NCBI RefSeq assembly: GCF_900187045.1
Contig: NZ_LT906453.1
Span: 248,001 to 312,000 of the forward strand
Origin: Dermatophilus congolensis
Lineage (GTDB): Bacteria > Actinomycetota > Actinomycetes > Actinomycetales > Dermatophilaceae
Direction of reading: 5' to 3'
Length of the DNA: 64,000 nucleotides
Shown: in pieces, positions 45,582 to 53,480 of the stretch
Position numbering within the stretch: position 1 is the first letter of the stretch
How the letters are laid out: every line of letters begins with the position of its first letter
The notes under the pieces: generated by a model
Database searches by the model: none
What the model was told of the DNA's origin: nothing
What the model saw: only the letters and a program-made list of their open reading frames with translations
Translations under genes and position numbers: made by a program

Positions 45582-45930
45582 GACGGTTTCCCCTGATTCG
45601 ATGCCTGGTGTCAGGGGCCGCTCCCCAGCGGCCCCCGACTTTCAAGCAGATCCCCCTGCCTGAACCGCAGCAGCTGTGCCCTGGTCGTGTGGTGTTCACG
45701 ACCCCCCAAGGGCGGGCGGCCTGAGGAAGGGGGCCGCCGCTGTGTGCTTGGTGCGGTGTAGTCACAACTGTACTGGACGTTCGTCTATACAGCATTTTTG
45801 ATTTTGGACGGTCGACCGTTAAATTCCCAGTTCAGGTTGTTTTTCAATTGTTTTCGTGCGTTTATCTTGTCGACATTAACTGCGTGGAGAGTCTTGGACG
45901 GTGGTGTTAGTTGATTCGCCTGAGCGCATG
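45582..45930 (-). promoter_or_regulatory. Long structured leader and promoter region of the 206-residue membrane protein
   Basis: No gene in about 350 bases. Near the start codon lies GGGGCCGCT/AGCGGCCCC (45614-45622 with 45627-45635). Further upstream are GGTCGTG/CACGACC (45683-45689 with 45697-45703) and a GC-rich GGCGGCC-type element near 45713-45740. Beyond 45770 the sequence turns AT-rich and carries TGGACG three times (45774, 45805, 45895), one within the perfect 12-bp palindrome ACGGTCGACCGT (45808-45819). It does not match a riboswitch class I know. Confidence 0.45.
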
Positions 45931-45932
45931 AA

Positions 45933-45966
45933 AAGGCCCCAGCCACATGGTGATGGCTGGGGCCTT
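45933..45966 (-). terminator. Terminator hairpin after the Cys-tailed membrane protein
   Basis: AAGGCCCCAGCCA (45933-45945) and its complement (45954-45966), 13 bp with an eight-base loop, 20 bases after the stop at 45987. Confidence 0.8.
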
Positions 45967-45986
45967 AGGTCAGGCGCGTACCGGGG

Positions 45987-46517
45987 TTAGCTGTGCTGGT
46001 TGATACTGCAGACTGCGTCTTGACAGGTGTTGCAGGCTGCTCCGAGCGCGCAGGCTCCAAGGCATGCGGTGGCGATGATGGGGTTCAGTCCCAGTGCGGT
46101 GGCGAGGGCGAAGATGATACCTAGCAGGAGGATGGCTCCCAGAGCCAGGGTTGCCCAGAGCATTGCGAGGCGGACCACTACTGCTGGTTCGGTGTTCCTT
46201 GCTGGGGTGGTGAGTGCATGAGTGTCGGTTACTGTGCCTTGGTAGGGCGTGGGGATGGGTTCTAGAACTGGTTCGAGGACGGGATGCAGTTCGGGGCTAC
46301 CGGTGGTTTCTTCAGAAGTGACTCCGTGGCGGGCGGACCAGACGATATCTAGTCCGTGGCTGTGACGGCATCCGATGCCTGCTCCGCGGCCTGGGTTGTC
46401 GTGGCGGCGGGGTAGTGCATGGCGAGTGGGGCGCAGGCCACGGCTAGCACGGCGGGTGACGGGGCGTGCGGCGTGCGGACGTGTGGGGCGGGCGTGTGCG
46501 CGGTGGGGGCAGTTCAT
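45987..46517 (-). CDS. Small membrane protein with cysteine-rich C-terminus, unknown function
   Basis: A 176-residue protein with no recognised family. The start ATG 46517 has an excellent GGAGGG seven bases upstream, and a terminator follows, so it is a real gene. Residues 1-55 are very rich in Arg, His and Pro. A Glu/Pro/Thr-rich segment follows. Two hydrophobic segments (about residues 112-160) include LWATLALGAILLLGIIFALA. The extreme C-terminus has five cysteines in 20 residues (CLGACALGAACNTCQDAVC). This tail could bind a metal or be lipidated or disulphide-linked; a bacteriocin-like precursor was considered but lacks a leader. Divergent from the App1-like gene. Confidence 0.6.
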   Translation of the reverse strand: MNCPHRAHARPTRPHAARPVTRRASRGLRPTRHALPRRHDNPGRGAGIGCRHSHGLDIVWSARHGVTSEETTGSPELHPVLEPVLEPIPTPYQGTVTDTHALTTPARNTEPAVVVRLAMLWATLALGAILLLGIIFALATALGLNPIIATACLGACALGAACNTCQDAVCSINQHS

Positions 46518-46922
46518 TTCGCCCTCCGTTTTGGTGACACGCCGGTGATGGTGACGGTGTTGTTAGGCATCCGTGCCCTCTCTTTCCCGGGTCCTTCCGG
46601 GGATCGTGTTCATCACATCCATGGGTCGTGGGGGCGGTTGCCCCTGCCGTGGTTGGACCTGACCTGCTTTTTATCGGCATGGCTCACGGAGCTTGAAGTT
46701 TTTAATGAACTTTGTTTCCGCAGGTCAGGCCACACTTTAGGGTGAGTTTGATGTGTGTTGTTGAAGATGAGAAGGATTCGTCACCGTGAAGAGTTAGCCG
46801 GATGTATCTGGAGGGGTTTACATGGTGGGCGGGGTTTGATGATGAATTGCTTTGTGTGAGGTGGGCAGGATTGTCGTGGTGTGGCCTGCCTTGCTGGCGA
46901 CAGATCGCCTACCGTCTTTTCT
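46518..46922. other. Divergent intergenic region, no gene recognised
   Basis: About 400 bases between the Cys-tailed membrane protein and the App1-like gene. The only structure noticed is CCTGACCTGC (46658-46667) and its exact complement (46720-46729), 52 bases apart, which is too wide for a terminator and might be paired regulator sites. No convincing ORF, RNA or terminator. Confidence 0.4.
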
Positions 46923-48062
46923 ATGGCTCGACCTCACGCAGCGGCCCGCATCGAAACACGGGTGAATTCAGCAATCACGCGCACTTTGCGTAGACATGGC
47001 TGGAAGGGCCGCGCATTGGCGCACACCGGCTATGGGTCGGTGGATTTTGTGCGTGTGATGGGACGCGTGGTGTTGACGCGCGGCGAGGTAGAGCAAGGGC
47101 AGGCTCGTCCAGATGTAGGTGATTGGATTCGGTCACCGTTGACAGATCAGATGCGTGGCTGGCGTGCCTTTATCACCGCGCAGCTTGCTCATGCTCCAGT
47201 AACTGTGACGTTGAATGGGCAGGATTATTCGACGACAACGGATCAGAACGGTTACGTCGATCTGATCATTACTGACCATGGCCTGGAGCCAGGATGGCAC
47301 GAGGCGAAGATCCAGCCAGAGAATGGCTTGTATGACGTGGCGCGAGTGAACATCATTTCTCCGGACGTACGATTCGGCATTGTTAGCGATATTGATGACA
47401 CCGTTATTTCAACGTCGTTGCCGCGTCCGTTGATCGCTGCGTGGAACACCTTTGTTCTCAAGGAGCAGGCGCGCCGGATCGTGCCTGGCATGGCGCCGAT
47501 GTATCGAAATTTGCTGGCAGAGTTCCCGGGGGCACCGATTTTTTACTTATCGACAGGTGCGTGGAACACGGCTGATACGTTGACGCGGTTTTTGGATCGT
47601 CATGGCTATCCGGCGGGGCCCTTGTTGCTGACTGATTGGGGCCCAACGAACACGGGCTGGTTCAGGTCGGGGCAGGATCATAAGCGCCGGAACCTGCACC
47701 GGTTGGCTACGGAGTTTCCGCATATCCGGTGGGTTCTTGTGGGTGATGACGGCCAGCACGATCCTCGTATTTACGGTGATTTTGCTCGTGATCGAGCAGA
47801 TGTGGTTCGGGCGATCGGTATCCGTGAGTTGACCCCGGCTGAGCAGGTACTGTCGCACGGTTTACCGCTGTCTGTTGAAGGGTTTTCACCACGCGTTCAT
47901 CGTCCTGTCCCGGTGGTGCGCGCTCCCGATGGGTATGGATTGGGTCCGCAGATGCGTGCAGCGTTAGGGATTGAGTCCTCGCGGTCTGCTGTGGCTCCTC
48001 GGGTGATTCATACCCGGCAGGATGAAGATAAGCAGGATGGCACCCCGGGGGCTGCCCAGTAG
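46923..48062 (+). CDS. App1-like phosphatidate phosphatase family protein (DUF2183)
   Basis: A 379-residue protein of the App1 catalytic-domain (DUF2183) family, HAD-like phosphatases acting on phosphatidate in yeast. Seen: a beta-rich N-terminal domain, then SDIDDTVISTSLPRPL near residue 155 with the D-x-D-x-T nucleophile, a conserved FYLSTGAWNTADTL, and WVLVGDDGQHDPRIYGDFA near residue 280. I start it at ATG 46923, since upstream in-frame codons give an unconvincing sequence, but no strong ribosome site is visible. Substrate in bacteria is unknown. The C-terminal ~50 residues look disordered. Confidence 0.85.
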   Translation: MARPHAAARIETRVNSAITRTLRRHGWKGRALAHTGYGSVDFVRVMGRVVLTRGEVEQGQARPDVGDWIRSPLTDQMRGWRAFITAQLAHAPVTVTLNGQDYSTTTDQNGYVDLIITDHGLEPGWHEAKIQPENGLYDVARVNIISPDVRFGIVSDIDDTVISTSLPRPLIAAWNTFVLKEQARRIVPGMAPMYRNLLAEFPGAPIFYLSTGAWNTADTLTRFLDRHGYPAGPLLLTDWGPTNTGWFRSGQDHKRRNLHRLATEFPHIRWVLVGDDGQHDPRIYGDFARDRADVVRAIGIRELTPAEQVLSHGLPLSVEGFSPRVHRPVPVVRAPDGYGLGPQMRAALGIESSRSAVAPRVIHTRQDEDKQDGTPGAAQ

Positions 48063-48117
48063 TGGCTCTTGTGAGGTAAATGCTGCGTTGCTGTGATAGC
48101 AGGTTGCTTGGACACTG

Positions 48118-48456
48118 GTGACTATGACGTTCAGTGATGTGCCCGAGGTTGGGCCCGGCGAGGTGCCTGCTGGTGCTGTGGTTGTTGATGTGCGTGAGCC
48201 TGAAGAGTGGGTGGCGGGGCACGCAGCGGGGGCCCGCCATGTGCCTTTAAGTGAGCTGCCCGGACGGTTGAACGAGCTTCCTCAGAGCGATCAGCTGTTT
48301 GTGGTGTGCCGTTCGGGTGGCCGTTCCGCTCGGGCGGTGGAGTTTTTGCGTGGCTTTGGTTTTGATGCGGTCAATGTGGCTGGTGGGACGTTGGCCTGGC
48401 ATGCCTCCAATCTGCCGATGGTCAGCGAGAATGGGCAGCAGCCTTCAGCGATGTGA
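48118..48456 (+). CDS. Rhodanese-domain protein
   Basis: A 112-residue single rhodanese domain. Seen: VVDVREPEEWVAGHAAGARHVPLSEL near residues 22-47, and the active-site loop VVCRSGGRSARA with the persulphide-forming cysteine near residue 62. It moves sulphane sulphur between small acceptors. GTG 48118 and ATG 48124 are possible starts. The last 12 bases overlap the convergent DoxX gene, so the ends of the two mRNAs are complementary. Confidence 0.9.
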   Translation: MTMTFSDVPEVGPGEVPAGAVVVDVREPEEWVAGHAAGARHVPLSELPGRLNELPQSDQLFVVCRSGGRSARAVEFLRGFGFDAVNVAGGTLAWHASNLPMVSENGQQPSAM

Positions 48457-48891
48457 TGGCTGCTCGCTGTCACGATGGCGCCGGATGTTGTGCAGGAGCT
48501 CATCGGCGCTGAATCGTCCTGCGCCGGTCACAGCGAGAGTGATCGCTACTGCACCGATCATGCCCACCAGTTCCCAGCCGCCATTTTTAATGAAAATCCC
48601 GTGCCCCATATGAGCAATCACGAATGCGCCGAACATGTTCGCAGCGACAACAAGAGCTGTGAGCACGGTTGCAGCTCCTAGAACGATGAGAACTCCCCCT
48701 ATCAACTCGATAGTGGCGGCAGCGGTAGCACTGAGGTAGGGCATGGGAGCACCCATGCGGGTGAAGGCGGCAGCGGTGGCAGAAATGCCATCGAGGAAAA
48801 ACTTCTGCCAGCCGTGCGCAATAAGCACTACACCAAGGAGGAGGCGGGCAAGAAGAAGTGCGGTGGCGCGAAGAGAATCAGGCAAGCTCAT
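48445..48891 (-). CDS. DoxX-family membrane protein
   Basis: A 148-residue protein with four hydrophobic segments; the N-terminus LLLARLLLGVVLIAHGWQKFF is the DoxX hallmark, followed by LSATAAATIELIGGVLIVLG. Family members are related to the thiosulphate:quinone oxidoreductase subunit DoxD and in mycobacteria take part in thiol redox homeostasis. A rhodanese convergent on one side and an organosulfur-type operon divergent on the other give a mild sulphur flavour. Its stop overlaps the rhodanese end by 12 bases. Confidence 0.88.
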   Translation of the reverse strand: MSLPDSLRATALLLARLLLGVVLIAHGWQKFFLDGISATAAAFTRMGAPMPYLSATAAATIELIGGVLIVLGAATVLTALVVAANMFGAFVIAHMGHGIFIKNGGWELVGMIGAVAITLAVTGAGRFSADELLHNIRRHRDSEQPSHR

Positions 48892-49003
48892 GAATGGCCT
48901 TTCTTGAGGATGCTCCTGGTGAAAGCAGGCTGGATGCCCAACTTTTGGGCTAGAAGCTAGCTAAACCGACTTAATGTGAATATTCAACTAACGAAAACAG
49001 TAC

Positions 49004-49056
49004 ACATGTCAGCGTCGCTGCATTATGGTTCCCATAACGCAGCGACGCTGACATGT
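49004..49056 (+). repeat. Near-perfect 25-bp hairpin in the leader of the DUF4242 operon
   Basis: ACATGTCAGCGTCGCTGC (49004-49021) pairs exactly with 49039-49056, and inside it TTATGG (49023-49028) pairs with CCATAA (49032-49037), leaving one A-C mismatch and a three-base loop. It lies between divergent gene starts (48891 and 49097), so it does not end a known gene and no T tract follows. It may be an attenuator, mRNA-stabilising stem or extended operator. Confidence 0.75.
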
Positions 49057-49096
49057 TATGTTTCACAACCACATTCACCCCACGCAGGAGCAACAC

Positions 49097-49654
49097 ATGA
49101 ACACGCCCAACCTCACCCTCGTCGAACTCACCCCCACCACCCCCAACGCCGACGCAGCTCTTGCCCTCATCGACGCCGTCGCTGAACGAGCCGCCACCGT
49201 CGGAGCGGAAATCATCGAATCCGAAGTAACCCGCACCGGATCACGCATCTTCATCGTCGTGCAAGCCCCCGACCCAGACGCATTCGCCACCGCCTTCACC
49301 CAACAACCATTCCCCAACACCAGCGAAGTCAGCGCGCCCACCCCCGTGCGCCTCGTAGGCGCCGACCTCGAAGACCTCAAAGCCCAACGCCCCTCCGCTG
49401 GCTACCTCGTCGAATGGGATCTACCCGAAGAACTCGACATGGACACCTACCTGGCAAACAAAAAACGCAAAACCCCGCTCTACGCCAACGTCCCCGAAAC
49501 CACATTCCTGCGCACCTACGTCCGCGAAGACATGGCCAAATGCCTCTGCTTCTACAACGCCCCTGACGAAAGCGCCGTCAAACGTGCCCGAGAAGCAGTC
49601 AGCACCCCCATCGACCGCCTTTTCGCCCTCTCCACCGGGACCAGCCCCTCATGA
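49097..49654 (+). CDS. DUF4242 (nickel-binding-like) domain protein
   Basis: A 185-residue cytosolic protein. I start it at ATG 49097, with CAGGAG six bases upstream. The C-terminal half, from YLVEWDLPEELDMDTYLANK to the end, resembles the DUF4242 ferredoxin-like domain of the SCO4226 nickel-binding type: ETTFLRTYVREDMAKCLCFY then APDESAVKRAREAVSTPID. The N-terminal half is another alpha/beta segment, possibly a diverged copy. First gene of a six-gene operon; its stop overlaps the next start (ATGA). Biochemical role unknown. Confidence 0.7.
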   Translation: MNTPNLTLVELTPTTPNADAALALIDAVAERAATVGAEIIESEVTRTGSRIFIVVQAPDPDAFATAFTQQPFPNTSEVSAPTPVRLVGADLEDLKAQRPSAGYLVEWDLPEELDMDTYLANKKRKTPLYANVPETTFLRTYVREDMAKCLCFYNAPDESAVKRAREAVSTPIDRLFALSTGTSPS

Positions 49655-50799
49655 ACACCGCAACGCCCACACTCGGCCGCTCCACCGGGGTAAACCCGCA
49701 CCTGATCAACCACGAACGCTACGCAACGGCGTTGACCACCGTGGCAGCCCAAGCCACCGACGTCGATGCTCACCGCGTTGACCCCCGCACCGCTATGCAT
49801 GAAATCCTGCGCAGCGGCATCTTCGAACCCACTCTGACTCCCCTAGCCAACGGCACCACCGCGGTAAACATTCAAGACAGCACACAAGTACTGGCTGATC
49901 TCGCCTACGAATGCATGACCACAGCATTCACCACCTGGGCACACCGGATGGTGCTTGATTTCTTTGCCCGCGGCCAGCGCTCACCGTTGGCCGAAGAAAT
50001 ATTCACCGAACTGCGCTGTGGGCACCGCACTGGCGTGACCGCAATGGCTGCAGGCATGAAAGCACTTGCCGGACTAGAACCGTTACCTGTCCAAGGGCGT
50101 CGCAACCGTGACGGCAGTATTACTGCCTCAGGGCGAATCACCTGGGCCAGTAACCTCATTGCCGGATCAGTGATCGTGCTACCTGTTGAAATACACGACA
50201 AGAACGCGCCGAATCGTTCACCTGAGCAGGTCGTGGCTTTCCTGGATTACGAAACTTCTGGCCTGACCGTGCGTCACATCAGCGGGCTCCTGGCTTTGGA
50301 AGCCACCACCTCAGGAATGCTGTTGCTGGAGGATGTACACATCCCCGCCACGCACGTGCTCTGCACAAATTTCACTTCGTTCGCCAAAGCATTCCGGCCC
50401 TCATTCTTGCTGCATCAAAGCGCGCTGGCGCTAGGGCTAGCTCAACGCTGCCTGGCTGAAGCCAGCGCGAACACAGGTCATACCCCTAGCCATCCGCTGC
50501 AGACAACTGTCGAAAACCTTCACAGTCATCTAGAGACGCTCACCAATAGCTGGAAGCACATGTCGGCCACCCCCGAACGCATCGCCCCTATAGATCTGCT
50601 GCAACTACGCCTTGATGCCGCCCTTACGGCCGCACATGCCGCTCACGTGGAGAGCTCTACTGCCGGAGGAGCTGGATACATCGCTACCAGCGGCCCAGCT
50701 AGACGCCTGCGTGAGGCCTCATTCTTTCCCGTCCAGTCCCCATCGGAAGGTCAATTGCGGTGGGAGATTTCCTCGCTGATCTCGTCAATGTCCAGCTAA
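49651..50799 (+). CDS. Acyl-CoA dehydrogenase-fold flavoprotein (candidate FMNH2-dependent monooxygenase)
   Basis: A 382-residue protein with the acyl-CoA dehydrogenase layout: helical N-terminal domain, a central beta-domain (ITWASNLIAGSVIVLPVEIH near residue 165), and a helical C-terminal domain ending in GGAGYIATSGPARRLREASFFPV. That end sequence is like the ACAD 'GG.GY....pvaR..RDa' region. The usual catalytic glutamate of true dehydrogenases was not located. Some ACAD-fold proteins (DszC, SfnC) use FMNH2 and O2 to oxidise organosulfur compounds. Here it sits with a sulfonate-type importer and an FMN reductase, in the position where SsuD would be expected. The monooxygenase role is inference. 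It overlaps ssuB-like by 40 bases. Confidence 0.75.
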   Translation: MNTATPTLGRSTGVNPHLINHERYATALTTVAAQATDVDAHRVDPRTAMHEILRSGIFEPTLTPLANGTTAVNIQDSTQVLADLAYECMTTAFTTWAHRMVLDFFARGQRSPLAEEIFTELRCGHRTGVTAMAAGMKALAGLEPLPVQGRRNRDGSITASGRITWASNLIAGSVIVLPVEIHDKNAPNRSPEQVVAFLDYETSGLTVRHISGLLALEATTSGMLLLEDVHIPATHVLCTNFTSFAKAFRPSFLLHQSALALGLAQRCLAEASANTGHTPSHPLQTTVENLHSHLETLTNSWKHMSATPERIAPIDLLQLRLDAALTAAHAAHVESSTAGGAGYIATSGPARRLREASFFPVQSPSEGQLRWEISSLISSMSS

Positions 50800-51503
50800 G
50801 CAGAGGCGGGCAGCCAGTTCTGCAACATGTTGATCTTCAGGTACAACGCGGTGAATCTCTTGCTCTGCTAGGGCCTAGCGGGGCAGGAAAATCCACCTTG
50901 CTGCGCATTCTCGATGGCACACTGCGCCCTGACAGTGGCACCGTCACGCTGCGGGGCAGCTCTGGGGGCGCACCTCGCTGCGCAGTCGCGCTGCAAGATG
51001 CTGGCCTGTTTCCATGGCTGACTGTTGCTGAGAATGTGGCTTGCGGAGCATTGTTCGCCCCGCACCATCGTCGGGTGAGCTCTCAGCGTGTTGCTGATCT
51101 TCTTACCCGGCTCGGCCTGGCTGCTGTCGCCGATTCTTACCCAGATCGCATTTCTGGTGGTCAGGCCCAACGCGTCTCTTTGGCCAGAGCGCTGGCTGTA
51201 GAACCTGAGTTGCTGCTGCTCGATGAGCCGCTGTCAGCGTTGGATCCTCTGACTCGCAGCGAGATTCAGGAGTTTCTGCGAGTTGAGTGCCACCGCATCG
51301 CAGCGACATGTGTCCTAGTTACACACGATGTCGATGAGGCGTTTGCTTTGACTGACCGGGTAATTCTGCTTGGTGGCGCCGGGCAACACGGTCGTGTCAG
51401 TCATGCGTGGACCTTGCCGCAGGAAACCTCCGAGCGTGCTCACATGCGTGAAGAAGTGCTGGCGGCCTACCGACCTGCCGAGGCAACCACTGCCTATGTC
51501 TGA
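50760..51503 (+). CDS. Sulfonate/nitrate-type ABC transporter ATP-binding protein (SsuB-like)
   Basis: A 247-residue ATPase. Walker A is GPSGAGKST, the signature ISGGQAQRVSLARAL, Walker B LLLDEPLSALD, and the H-loop LVTHDVDEAFAL, the typical SsuB/TauB wording. The GTG start at 50760 lies inside the end of the preceding gene. It belongs with the Tat-type binding protein and permease that follow with overlaps of eight and four bases. Substrate class (sulfonate, taurine, nitrate, pyrimidine precursor) cannot be fixed by motif alone. Confidence 0.88.
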   Translation: MGDFLADLVNVQLSRGGQPVLQHVDLQVQRGESLALLGPSGAGKSTLLRILDGTLRPDSGTVTLRGSSGGAPRCAVALQDAGLFPWLTVAENVACGALFAPHHRRVSSQRVADLLTRLGLAAVADSYPDRISGGQAQRVSLARALAVEPELLLLDEPLSALDPLTRSEIQEFLRVECHRIAATCVLVTHDVDEAFALTDRVILLGGAGQHGRVSHAWTLPQETSERAHMREEVLAAYRPAEATTAYV

Positions 51504-52653
51504 GACTTTTTCCCGCCGAAAGTTACTCACGCTAGGAGGCAGGGCAGCAGCTGCCGGCCTTATCAGTGTGCTTACCCTTAATGGGGGCCGAGCTGCGCTG
51601 AACAGCTCAGTCGCTCACACCGCGCACACCAATCATCTCGGGCGCCCGCTACGAATCGGGTACTTACCGATCACTGATGCCGCTGCTTTGCTGATCGGAC
51701 ACGCACATGGTTACTTCGCTGCCGCAGGCACACCTTCTGATCGCCCCGTCATGTTCCGCACATGGGAATCGCTCGCTCAAGCATTACTTCTGGGCAAAGT
51801 TGATGTTGTTCACCTGCTCATGCCGTTAGCGCTTCAGATGAAATTCGCCCGTCAAGCGCCTATTCGGGTTGTTGCTTGGGGGCACACTCACGGTAGTGCC
51901 TTAACCGTCCGCCCCGACATCACTGATGTACGTGAACTGGCTGGACACACTCTCGCTGTGCCGCAATGGTGGTCAATTCACAATGTGCTTTTGCAACAGC
52001 TCCTCCAACAGGTTGGGCTTTCGGCAGCACTGCCGGGCACAAACGCTGGGAATGTTCACCTCGTTGTAATGCCACCAGCAGAGATGGTCTCCGCGCTGGC
52101 GGCGAAAAAAATTTCGGGGTTTGTTGTTGCCGAACCTTTCCCCACCATCGCAGCAACCACCGGTGTTGGGCACACCCTGCGCTACCTGGGTGACCTGTGG
52201 CAAAACCATGCTTGCTGCGCCATCGTGGTTCGCGAGGAACTCCTGAGCAATCATCCGCGAGCAGCTGCTTCCATCGTCCGCGCCGTGATGCAAGCTCAAG
52301 ACAGCATCACCGCCGACCTTCCCGCCGCTGCAACGCATCTCACTCACGGGGCGTACTTACCTCAGCCTGGTGCGACGATCACGCAGGCTCTGACCCGATC
52401 AACATCTGATGCGATCATCACCCAGCACGCGCACTGGCACGGTGAACGTATCGGCTTCACGGCTTACCCTCGCCCCAGTTACACCGCACGCCTGAGCGAA
52501 CTACTGCGCAGCACGCGCATTGACGGCGACACAACTTTTCTCAACAACCTCGATCACGTCCACGAAAAACTTGTTGAACCGCGTTTTGTTGAGGCCGAAC
52601 TACGTCGACTCGCCCGTCCTATTCCAACCTCCACCAAGGAGGTCGCCCCATGA
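51496..52653 (+). CDS. Sulfonate-type substrate-binding protein with Tat signal (SsuA-like)
   Basis: A 385-residue exported protein. I start it at ATG 51496, where the twin-arginine signal FSRRKLLTLGGRAAAAGL begins; upstream sequence in this frame overlaps ssuB and is not signal-like. The mature part starts RPLRIGYLPITDAAALLIGHAHGYF, the SsuA/NMT1-like fold, with KVDVVHLLMPLALQMK and a hinge WWSIHNVLLQQLL. In this family the ligand is an aliphatic sulfonate, nitrate or similar anion. The C-terminal extension is longer than usual (about 320-residue relatives). Confidence 0.85.
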   Translation: MSETFSRRKLLTLGGRAAAAGLISVLTLNGGRAALNSSVAHTAHTNHLGRPLRIGYLPITDAAALLIGHAHGYFAAAGTPSDRPVMFRTWESLAQALLLGKVDVVHLLMPLALQMKFARQAPIRVVAWGHTHGSALTVRPDITDVRELAGHTLAVPQWWSIHNVLLQQLLQQVGLSAALPGTNAGNVHLVVMPPAEMVSALAAKKISGFVVAEPFPTIAATTGVGHTLRYLGDLWQNHACCAIVVREELLSNHPRAAASIVRAVMQAQDSITADLPAAATHLTHGAYLPQPGATITQALTRSTSDAIITQHAHWHGERIGFTAYPRPSYTARLSELLRSTRIDGDTTFLNNLDHVHEKLVEPRFVEAELRRLARPIPTSTKEVAP

Positions 52654-53480
52654 GAAAAACCTCTTCTCGTCTTAGCCCGATACATCCTGCTCTTTTGCCG
52701 CTCTTGGGGATCGCCACCGCCACAGCTATCTGGTGGTTTGTGACTGTTGTGCTCTTACCCGAGGTGCCCTTAATCAGCGATCTGACGCCCACGGCCACGC
52801 TCAGTGGACTCAATGAACTTACTCGCTCAGGCACGTTATTCACTGATGCCAGTGCCAGCATGTTTCGACTGGTTACAGGTTTATTTATCGCGATCGGGCT
52901 AGGAACTGGTCTGGGAATCATCATTGGCCTAAACGCCGCTGTTGATGCTGCTACTCGCCCCATCTTGTTGTTTCTTCGGATGGTCTCTCCCCTATCGTGG
53001 GCGCCACTGGCGATCGGTGTTTTAGGCGTTGGAAATGCTCCCGTGATCGCATTGGTGGCTGCTACCGCCTTATGGCCGATTGCCATGGCCACCAGTGAGG
53101 GAATCAGCCATATTGACTCCCGGCTCCTGGTTGTTGCCCGAGCTTTCGGGGCCACCAAGGTTCAGGTTGGGCACCGCGTTGTGTGGCCTTCGATTCGTCC
53201 TCGTGTGCTTGGCGGGATCCGAAGCGCAATCGGTATCGCTTGGGTTGTACTGGTCCCCGCTGAGATGTTCGGAGTCACTAGCGGGCTTGGTTACCAAATC
53301 CTCAATAGCAAAGATCAGCTCGCCTATGACCGGCTCGGAGCCCTTCTTGTTGTGATTGGCACTCTTGGCTATTGCGTTGATGTGCTTGCCCGCTGGCTGC
53401 TGCGCACTCCCCGCGAACGTCACGAAGAGTCGCACTCTGCACGTACCCGTCACGGCGACCTGCAAGGAGCGCACCAATGA
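52650..53480 (+). CDS. Sulfonate-type ABC transporter permease (SsuC-like)
   Basis: A 276-residue permease with six hydrophobic segments. The first span is LLPLLGIATATAIWWFVTVV, and the coupling loop near residue 165 reads LLVVARAFGATKVQVGHRVVWPSIRP, the typical EAA region of SsuC/TauC. A short, charged C-terminal tail (RERHEESHSARTRHGD) follows. It overlaps both neighbours by four bases. Confidence 0.88.
   Translation: MRKTSSRLSPIHPALLPLLGIATATAIWWFVTVVLLPEVPLISDLTPTATLSGLNELTRSGTLFTDASASMFRLVTGLFIAIGLGTGLGIIIGLNAAVDAATRPILLFLRMVSPLSWAPLAIGVLGVGNAPVIALVAATALWPIAMATSEGISHIDSRLLVVARAFGATKVQVGHRVVWPSIRPRVLGGIRSAIGIAWVVLVPAEMFGVTSGLGYQILNSKDQLAYDRLGALLVVIGTLGYCVDVLARWLLRTPRERHEESHSARTRHGDLQGAHQ

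Noticed and set aside
45582-45800. Leader of the membrane-protein gene as a c-di-AMP (ydaO) riboswitch
   Set aside because: The GC-rich stems are present, but the conserved ydaO core segments were not found in order.
49004-49056. Hairpin as an integron attC site or IS200/IS605 end
   Set aside because: The stem is almost perfectly paired, lacks the attC RYYYAAC/GTTRRRY boxes and extrahelical bases, and no integrase or TnpA gene is nearby.
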